Origin: an uncultured Bacillota bacterium | GTDB taxonomy: Bacteria > Bacillota > Dehalobacteriia > UBA7702 | Assembly: GCA_934702375.1 (NCBI GenBank) | Contig: CAKUYE010000012.1 | Span: 1 to 64,000 of the forward strand | Length of the DNA: 64,000 nt | Direction of reading: 5' to 3' | In this document: positions 58,420 to 64,000 of the stretch, piece after piece | How the letters are laid out: the number at the start of each line of letters is the position of its first letter | Numbering within the stretch: position 1 is the first letter of the stretch | The notes under the pieces: model-generated | Databases searched by the model: none | Told to the model about the DNA's origin: nothing | Seen by the model: the letters and a program-made list of their open reading frames with translations, nothing else | Translations under genes and position numbers: made by a program

Positions 58420-60188
58420 AAAGAACTCATACCTGCGGAGCTTTCCGCAAAGAAAATGTTGGCCAGACCGTATCGGTCTGCGGTTGGATTCAAAGACGGC
58501 GTGACCACGGCGGCGTTATCTTTATTGATTTAAGAGACCGAAGCGGCATGGTACAGATGGTCTTTGACCCCGAAGTTGCCGGCAGCTATTTCCCCGTTGC
58601 GGAGAAAGTACGCCCGGAATACGTTCTCTCCGCCACCGGTGAAGTTCGCCTTCGTCCCGAAGGTCAGGACAACCCCAACATGGCTACCGGTGAAATCGAA
58701 ATTTACGTTACCGAAGTGGAAATTCTGAATCCCTCCAAAACTCCGCCCTTCCTCATTGAAGACGGCGTTGACTGTGATGAAATGATTCGTCTGAAATACC
58801 GCTATCTTGATCTTAGAAGACCGGAATTGCAGAAGAATTTTAAATTACGTCATCAGCTCACCATGGCTGTTCGCAATTTCCTCGACAGCAAAGGCTTCTG
58901 GGAAATCGAAACGCCGATGCTTACCGTCAGCACTCCCGAAGGCGCTCGTGACTTCCTTGTGCCTTCCCGTGTTCATCCCGGCAGTTTCTTTGCGTTGCCG
59001 CAGTCGCCTCAGCTTTTCAAACAGCTTTTGATGGTGTCCGGTATGGAACGTTATTTCCAGATTACCCGCTGCTTCCGTGATGAAGACCTGCGCGCTGACA
59101 GACAGCCGGAATTTACCCAGATTGATATGGAAATGTCCTTCCTTTCCCAGGATGAAATCATGACCATGATGGAAGAAATGATGCAGAAGATCTATAAAGA
59201 CCTTCTTGATATCGATATTCAAACACCGTTTTTGCGGATGCCTTACTATGAAGCCATGAATCGTTTCGGTTCCGATAAACCGGATCTCCGTTTTGAAATG
59301 GAAATTCAGGATCTCAGCGATCTCGTAAAAAATTCCGGTTTTAAAGTATTTGCCGATGTAGTGAAAAAAGGCGGCTGCGTAAAGAGTATCAATGCCAAAG
59401 GCTGTGCGAAATACTCCCGTCGTGACTTTGACGGCCTTGTTAAATTTGCCGGGATTTACGGTGCAAAGGGCATGGCCTGGATTATCGTGGAAGAAGGCGG
59501 TGTGAAATCTCCCATCGCGAAATTCTTTACCGATGAAGAAATGGCTGCCATTTTGAAAGCGATGGATGCCGAACCCGGCGATGCCTTGCTGTTCATTGCC
59601 GATCAGTGGTTCACGACTTGTAACGTATTGGGGAATCTTCGTTTGGAAATCGCCCGTCGTGAAGGTTTGCTAGACGATGATAAAGTGTCCTTCCTTTGGG
59701 TCGTTGATTTCCCGATGTTTGAATACAGCGAAGAAGAACAGCGCTATGTTGCCATGCATCATCCCTTCACCTGTCCCAAGGATGAAGATTTGGAACACCT
59801 GGAAGAAGCACCGGAAAAGGTCTGTGCCAAAGCTTATGACATGATCTTAAACGGTGTAGAGCTTGGCGGCGGTTCCATTCGTATCCATGACGGTGATGTT
59901 CAGGCCAAGATCTTTAAGCTTCTTAACCTCAGCGATGAAGAAGTTCAGGAAAAATTCGGTTGGTTCCTCAGAGCCTTTGAATACGGTGCTCCGCCCCATG
60001 GCGGCCTGGCCTTTGGTCTTGACCGTATGGTAATGCTGATGGCAAAATGCGATTCCATTCGCGATGTCATTGCTTTCCCCAAGACCCAGAGTGCCACTTG
60101 TCTTGTTACCGATGCTCCCGGTTCCGTTTCGGAAAAACAGCTGAAAGAATTGGGAATTGACATTACGGTACTGGATGAAGAAGAATAA
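58416..60188 (+). CDS. aspS: Aspartate-tRNA ligase
   Basis: AspRS (590 residues) charges tRNA-Asp. It has the N-terminal OB anticodon-binding domain (VSVCGWIQRRRDHGGVIFIDLRD), class II catalytic motifs (FLVPSRVHPGSFFALPQSPQ, ITRCFRDEDLRADRQPEFTQ, GGLAFGLDRMVMLM), and the bacterial GAD insertion domain between them. It is translationally coupled to hisS. The hisS-aspS-6S RNA-tcdA order matches the Bacillus neighbourhood. Whether it is discriminating or also charges tRNA-Asn cannot be decided here. Confidence 0.97.
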   Translation: MKRTHTCGAFRKENVGQTVSVCGWIQRRRDHGGVIFIDLRDRSGMVQMVFDPEVAGSYFPVAEKVRPEYVLSATGEVRLRPEGQDNPNMATGEIEIYVTEVEILNPSKTPPFLIEDGVDCDEMIRLKYRYLDLRRPELQKNFKLRHQLTMAVRNFLDSKGFWEIETPMLTVSTPEGARDFLVPSRVHPGSFFALPQSPQLFKQLLMVSGMERYFQITRCFRDEDLRADRQPEFTQIDMEMSFLSQDEIMTMMEEMMQKIYKDLLDIDIQTPFLRMPYYEAMNRFGSDKPDLRFEMEIQDLSDLVKNSGFKVFADVVKKGGCVKSINAKGCAKYSRRDFDGLVKFAGIYGAKGMAWIIVEEGGVKSPIAKFFTDEEMAAILKAMDAEPGDALLFIADQWFTTCNVLGNLRLEIARREGLLDDDKVSFLWVVDFPMFEYSEEEQRYVAMHHPFTCPKDEDLEHLEEAPEKVCAKAYDMILNGVELGGGSIRIHDGDVQAKIFKLLNLSDEEVQEKFGWFLRAFEYGAPPHGGLAFGLDRMVMLMAKCDSIRDVIAFPKTQSATCLVTDAPGSVSEKQLKELGIDITVLDEEE

Positions 60189-60245
60189 GATGCGCTGTTT
60201 GGAAATTTATGTCGCATTTTTTCGGAATATATTGTATAATCAACA

Positions 60246-60274
60246 TTGAAAAATAGCCGGGTTTGGTGTATACT
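60246..60274 (+). promoter_or_regulatory. 6S RNA promoter
   Basis: TTGAAA (60246-60251) and TATACT (60269-60274) with a 17-bp spacer; predicted start near 60281. Confidence 0.8.
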
Positions 60275-60280
60275 ATAGAA

Positions 60281-60460
60281 AAATCCCTGCATTGTTTGTG
60301 ACAGCCCAAGTTTTGAACCAACACATTATTTAAGGGAATTTCTCTCTTTCCGCAGCCCACATGCCTCGATTTATCGGGGATTTGGAAACCGGAAAGGAAA
60401 ATACCCACCTGTCGAGGACAGGTACAAAACCCGGCTGAACGGCAAATGCGGGGGTTTTTT
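60281..60460 (+). ncRNA. ssrS: 6S RNA (RNA polymerase-binding regulator)
   Basis: This roughly 175-nt transcript fits 6S RNA, which mimics an open promoter and sequesters housekeeping RNA polymerase. The ends pair (CCCTGCATT near 60285 with AATGCGGGG before the T run). The molecule can fold into one long rod with a central unpaired region, including GGGAATTTCTCTC on one side, plus an internal CCTGTCGAGGACAGG hairpin. It ends with GGGGG and six Ts. The position between aspS and tcdA is that of Bacillus 6S-1 (bsrA). A covariance-model search was not possible here. Confidence 0.82.
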
Positions 60461-61162
60461 ATGTCCAATTCCCATCGTTTTCTGCGCTTTTCCGCTCTTG
60501 TTGGAGAGGAAGCGTTCGCAGATATCACAAAAAAACATGTCATCGTTTTCGGCGTTGGCGGCGTGGGCTCTTTTATTGTAGAGGCTTTGGCCCGGGCTGC
60601 CGTAGGGAAATTAACTTTGGTGGATTTTGATACGGTGGCAGTACATAACATCAATCGGCAGATCCATGCTCTTACCGATACCGTAGGCAGAGTAAAAGCC
60701 GAGGTTATGGCGGAACGGGTTCATGCCATCAACCCCAATTGCGATGTTCGTATCCTTACGGAAAAGGTCACACCGGAAAAAATTGCCGATTATTTTTCGG
60801 AACGTCCGGATTACGTGGCCGATGCCATTGATGATGTCCCGGCAAAGGTTGCACTGATTCTCTTTTGCCGTGAAAATAAGATTCCGTTGATATCCGCAAT
60901 GGGGACCGGAAATAAACTGCATCCGGAGATGCTCCAAATCTCCGATATCGGCAAAACAGAGGTTTGCCCTTTGTGCCGTTCGGTGCGCCGCTCTTTGCGG
61001 GAAAAAGGTGTGAAAAGTGGCGTGACCGTTGTTTACTCCCGGGAGCAGCCGATTAAAAGTCCCTTGAATGAAAATGGACGGCCGGTGCCTGCCAGCTCTT
61101 CCTTGGTGCCATCCTCGGCAGGCTTGCTTATGGCATCCCATATTATAAATAGCTTTTTATAA
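60461..61162 (+). CDS. tcdA: tRNA threonylcarbamoyladenosine dehydratase TcdA
   Basis: TcdA (233 residues) is an E1-like enzyme that uses ATP to cyclise t6A37 to ct6A in tRNA. The nucleotide-binding site IVFGVGGVGSFIVEALARA, the acidic LVDFDTVAVHNINRQ loop, and CPLCRSVRRSLREKGV with cysteines are typical. Two starts are possible: ATG 60461 at the end of the 6S RNA T run, or ATG 60446 inside the 6S closing stem (five extra residues). The only purine-rich RBS candidate is the GGGGG of that stem. MtaB, encoded at 20158, acts on the same nucleotide. Confidence 0.92.
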   Translation: MSNSHRFLRFSALVGEEAFADITKKHVIVFGVGGVGSFIVEALARAAVGKLTLVDFDTVAVHNINRQIHALTDTVGRVKAEVMAERVHAINPNCDVRILTEKVTPEKIADYFSERPDYVADAIDDVPAKVALILFCRENKIPLISAMGTGNKLHPEMLQISDIGKTEVCPLCRSVRRSLREKGVKSGVTVVYSREQPIKSPLNENGRPVPASSSLVPSSAGLLMASHIINSFL

Positions 61163-61201
61163 AAAGAGAAAAAGCGATAAACAAGGTTGTAGAGGTGAAA
61201 C

Positions 61202-61525
61202 ATGCTAAATATTGTTACGTTGAATCAGAGTAATTTGCATCAATGTATTTCTGAAAACAGAATTATGTTTTTGAATTTCTGGGCTGCCTGGTGCGGCCCC
61301 TGTAAAATGATGTCTCCGATATTGGATGATATTGTTGAAGAATTTGACCATGTGGAAGCTATGGGAAGGGTCAATGTCGATGAATGTTTTGATATCTCTG
61401 CCAAGTACCGGGTAGAAAATATTCCCACGCTTCTTGTGTTAAAAGAGGGGAAAGAGATTGGTCGAATCGAAGGCTATCGAAACAGCGACGACATGAAAGC
61501 GGAGATTGACAGAATTTTGAGGTGA
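61202..61525 (+). CDS. trxA: Thioredoxin
   Basis: This 107-residue thioredoxin has the redox-active motif WCGPC (C31, C34) in LNFWAAWCGPCKMM and the cis-proline loop NIPTLLVLKEGKE. It reduces protein disulfides in the cytoplasm. AGAGGTGAAAC lies upstream of the ATG. No thioredoxin reductase is nearby. The gene symbol is by family; other thioredoxins may exist in the genome. Confidence 0.92.
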   Translation: MLNIVTLNQSNLHQCISENRIMFLNFWAAWCGPCKMMSPILDDIVEEFDHVEAMGRVNVDECFDISAKYRVENIPTLLVLKEGKEIGRIEGYRNSDDMKAEIDRILR

Positions 61526-61537
61526 TAATAAATCACG

Positions 61538-62851
61538 ATGGATAATCTTTTTGACCGTGATACAACTGCATATATGCCTCTTGCTGCTCGGATGCGGCCC
61601 CGGAATCTTTATGAATATATGGGACAAAAGGCGATTTTGGGAGAAGGCACTTTATTGCGCAAAGCCATTGAAGAGGATAAAACCGGCTCTCTGATCCTCT
61701 TTGGCCCTCCCGGCTGCGGTAAAACAACTCTGGCCGAGGTGATTGCCGCAACAACAAAAGCGGAATTTGTGCCGATGAGTGCGATTTCGGCGGGAAAAGC
61801 CGATATCATGAAGGTTGTGGCAGATGCTCAGAATCGCTTGAGCTATTACGGAAAAAAAACGATCCTCTTTATTGATGAGATCCATCGTTTTAACAAGAGC
61901 CAGCAGGATGCATTGCTTCCTGCCGTCGAAAAGGGGATTATCACCTTTATCGGCGCGACAACGGAAAATCCCTATTTTGAAGTCAACAAGGCTTTGCTTT
62001 CCCGGGCGAGGATCTATCCTTTACAGCCCTTGACCCGAGAGGATATCAAGGATATCCTGATTGGTGCATTGGAAGATGAAGAACGTGGTTTGGGACGTTT
62101 CCATGTGGAATATGGGGAAGAACCTCTGGATGCTCTTGCAGAGCTTTGCGGCGGAGATGCTCGGATTGCTTTAAACGCTGTGGAAACGGTGGTAAGTGTT
62201 ACCTGCCCCGGAGAAGACGGTAAAATCCACTTGACCGTTGGCGATATCGAAGAGGCCATGCAGCGGAAAATGGTACGCTATGATAAAGATGGAGACAGCC
62301 ACTATGATGTGATCTCTGCTTTTATCAAAAGTATGCGGGGAAGCGATCCCGATGCTGCTATTCATTATCTGGCCAGAATGATTGCTGCCGGAGAGGATAT
62401 GGAATTTGTGGCTCGCCGTATGATGATTTGCGCCGCAGAAGATGTTGGGTTGGCCGACCCTAACGCTCTTACTGTGGCAGTCTCGGCCTTTCGTGCCCTT
62501 CGTGCCATAGGTTTGCCCGAAGCAAGAATCCCCCTGGCCGAAGCAGCTTTATATATCGCCACGGCACCGAAAAGCAATGCGGTGGTTTGTGCTATCGACA
62601 GTGCTTTAAGTGATGTTCGCAGCAAAGATATCGGTACGGTACCGCCTCATTTGCGGGATGCCCACTATGACGGTGCAAAGCAGCTTGGCCACGGAGTGGA
62701 ATATCGCTACCCCCATGATTACCCCGGCGGCTATATTAAGCAGCAGTATCTTCCCGATGCGTTAAAGGATCGAGTATATTATGAACCTACAGAGCATGGT
62801 CGGGAAAAATATGTAAAAGAGCGATTAACTTATTTGAAAAAAGGACATTGA
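61538..62851 (+). CDS. rarA: Replication-associated recombination protein RarA
   Basis: RarA/MgsA (437 residues) is an AAA+ ATPase related to clamp loaders and RuvB that acts at stalled replication forks. It has Walker A GPPGCGKTTLAEVI, Walker B ILFIDEIHRFNKSQQDAL, sensor 1 FIGATTENPYFEVNKALLSRARI, and the C-terminal tetramerisation region (KSMRGSDPDAAIHYLARM, LPEARIPLAEAALYIATAPKS). It follows the thioredoxin gene by 12 bp and precedes mnmA by 1 bp. Confidence 0.95.
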   Translation: MDNLFDRDTTAYMPLAARMRPRNLYEYMGQKAILGEGTLLRKAIEEDKTGSLILFGPPGCGKTTLAEVIAATTKAEFVPMSAISAGKADIMKVVADAQNRLSYYGKKTILFIDEIHRFNKSQQDALLPAVEKGIITFIGATTENPYFEVNKALLSRARIYPLQPLTREDIKDILIGALEDEERGLGRFHVEYGEEPLDALAELCGGDARIALNAVETVVSVTCPGEDGKIHLTVGDIEEAMQRKMVRYDKDGDSHYDVISAFIKSMRGSDPDAAIHYLARMIAAGEDMEFVARRMMICAAEDVGLADPNALTVAVSAFRALRAIGLPEARIPLAEAALYIATAPKSNAVVCAIDSALSDVRSKDIGTVPPHLRDAHYDGAKQLGHGVEYRYPHDYPGGYIKQQYLPDALKDRVYYEPTEHGREKYVKERLTYLKKGH

Positions 62852-62852
62852 C

Positions 62853-63884
62853 ATGGAAAAAATCGTGTTGGCATTGAGCGGTGGTGTCGATTCCGCCGTT
62901 TCCGTGCATTTGCTCCGTGAGCAGGGTTATGAGGTTTACGGCTATACCTTCCTTTCCGGAGATGATAAAACCAAAAACGAAGAGATCGTTCGGGATGCCA
63001 AAGCCGTTGCTGCCCACTTTGGCATTCCTCACGATATCGAAGATCTTGCCGAGGACTTTCATGCTACGGTGATTTCCTATTTCATTGACAGTTACCTTAA
63101 TGCAAAAACACCGAATCCCTGTGTGTTCTGTAATAAGACAATGAAATTCCCCAAGCTTTTGTCTTATGCCGATTCTCTTGGCATCAAAAAGGTTGCTACC
63201 GGTCACTATGCCCGTATGCAGCAGGGACGTATCTACCGGGCCGCAAATTTGAAAAAGGATCAAAGCTATGTTCTTTCCCTTTTGCCGGAAGCATGGTATC
63301 CTCGCATTGTGTTTCCCCTGGGGGATTATGATAAACCCCGAATCCGGGCGATCGCAGAAGGTCTTGGCTTACCGGTGGCTCACAAAGGGGATAGTCAGGA
63401 GATTTGCTTTGTTCCCAATGACGATTACAAGAGCTTCCTTAAGGCTCATGCCGGAGAAAAAATACGATGCGGAAATTTTATGGATACGGCAGGTCATATT
63501 CTCGGTCGCCACAACGGCATTCCCTTTTACACCGTCGGTCAGCGCCGCGGAATCGGCATTGCCTTTGGTGAGCCCAAATACGTGATTGGTTTTGACCGCA
63601 ACGCAAATGCCGTAATGATCGGTGATGGTAAAGAGCTGTTTGCCGATGCTTGCCGGGTAAAGAATGTGAATCTCATTGGCGGCATAAATGCTTCCTTTTC
63701 CTGTACGGTGAAAATTCGCTATCAGGGTGTGCCTGTCCCGGCAACGGTATCTCCGACTGGGGAAGAGGGAATTTGGCAGGTGCATTTTGAAAGCCCTCAA
63801 AAATCCGTGACGCCGGGGCAATATGCCGTATTTTATGACGGAGATTTGCTGCTTGGCGGTGCAGAGATCTTGTCGGCACACTAA
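62853..63884 (+). CDS. mnmA: tRNA-specific 2-thiouridylase MnmA
   Basis: MnmA (343 residues) thiolates U34 of tRNA-Lys, tRNA-Glu and tRNA-Gln, including the tRNA-Gln(UUG) in this window. The PP-loop ALSGGVDSAVSVHLL binds ATP. The catalytic cysteines are C90 in NPCVFCN and C185 in QEICFVP, and KDQSYVLSLL and YTVGQRRGIGIA are further signatures. It starts one base after rarA. No cysteine desulfurase gene is adjacent inside the window, though one may lie beyond it. Confidence 0.95.
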   Translation: MEKIVLALSGGVDSAVSVHLLREQGYEVYGYTFLSGDDKTKNEEIVRDAKAVAAHFGIPHDIEDLAEDFHATVISYFIDSYLNAKTPNPCVFCNKTMKFPKLLSYADSLGIKKVATGHYARMQQGRIYRAANLKKDQSYVLSLLPEAWYPRIVFPLGDYDKPRIRAIAEGLGLPVAHKGDSQEICFVPNDDYKSFLKAHAGEKIRCGNFMDTAGHILGRHNGIPFYTVGQRRGIGIAFGEPKYVIGFDRNANAVMIGDGKELFADACRVKNVNLIGGINASFSCTVKIRYQGVPVPATVSPTGEEGIWQVHFESPQKSVTPGQYAVFYDGDLLLGGAEILSAH

Positions 63885-63954
63885 TATTTGATTTTTTTAT
63901 GTTGCGCAGGCGGAAGAGAAAGCGGTTCCTTAATGCGACAGGCGGCAAAAGAAG

Positions 63955-64000
63955 TTAATCATGATTGCTTTTATCTTCGCCGCCAAGCAGGGAAATCGTC
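63955..64000 (-). CDS. Possible C-terminal end of a minus-strand gene (partial)
   Basis: On the minus strand an open frame enters from beyond the window edge and ends at TAA 63955-63957, giving the 14-residue tail TISLLGGEDKSNHD. It is too short to identify. The remaining bases between it and mnmA show GC-rich imperfect repeats and no clear T-run terminator. Confidence 0.25.
   Translation of the reverse strand, partial: TISLLGGEDKSNHD

Overview
The window (about 48% GC by eye) reads as a chromosomal segment of a Gram-positive-lineage anaerobe in the Bacillota, most likely a clostridial or Negativicutes-like relative of spore formers. The reasons are HrcA with a CIRCE operator, spoIIP and a YlmC/YmxH-type gene, separate secD and secF, FloA, a 6S RNA between aspS and tcdA (the position it holds in Bacillus), S-layer-homology (SLH) proteins and a succinate/acetate-type CoA-transferase. 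The species cannot be named from the sequence alone.

Layout. 1-2481 is an accessory island: tandem palindromic units, a GTGAAATC mini-hairpin array, one SLH surface protein and a REP-like inverted repeat. 2482-6918 is a peptide-antibiotic sensing and export module: a response regulator and histidine kinase divergent from a three-gene LanFEG/CprABC-type ABC transporter. 6993-7617 (minus strand) carries a DUF6506-like protein and rpsT. 7757-22164 is a conserved block: spoIIP, murJ, lepA, hemW, the hrcA-grpE-dnaK-dnaJ heat-shock operon, prmA, rsmE, mtaB, a HIT protein and rpsU. 22274-32248 holds a YgiQ radical SAM protein, an NfeD-FloA-small-membrane-protein cluster, a thioester-less alpha-2-macroglobulin-like giant coupled to a Memo-like membrane protein, a solo homocysteine methyltransferase-domain protein and a PRC-barrel protein.

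32433-45417 is mixed metabolism: CoA-transferase, OPT peptide transporter with a P1 peptidase, mutY, a DUF554 protein, rph, rdgB, five tRNAs, an SLH-3D cell-wall protein, an acyltransferase, hpt and hisC. 45518-63884 is a long co-oriented run: cysteine hydrolase, ruvCAB, queH-queA-tgt, yajC-secD-secF, relA/spoT, dtd, a metallo-beta-lactamase-fold protein, hisS, aspS, 6S RNA, tcdA, trx, rarA and mnmA. Start/stop overlaps (ATGA) are frequent there and suggest translational coupling.

How it fits together. Most genes serve translation and its quality control (tRNA modification, aminoacylation, proofreading, ribosomal proteins), protein folding, protein export and recombination. The less ordinary material is the palindromic DNA around the first SLH gene, the CprABC-like module with phased TTAAGG repeats, the alpha-2-macroglobulin/Memo-like pair, the cysteine-bearing DnaK tail, and the overlap of the 6S RNA 3' end with the tcdA start. 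No prophage, CRISPR array or intact transposase was seen.
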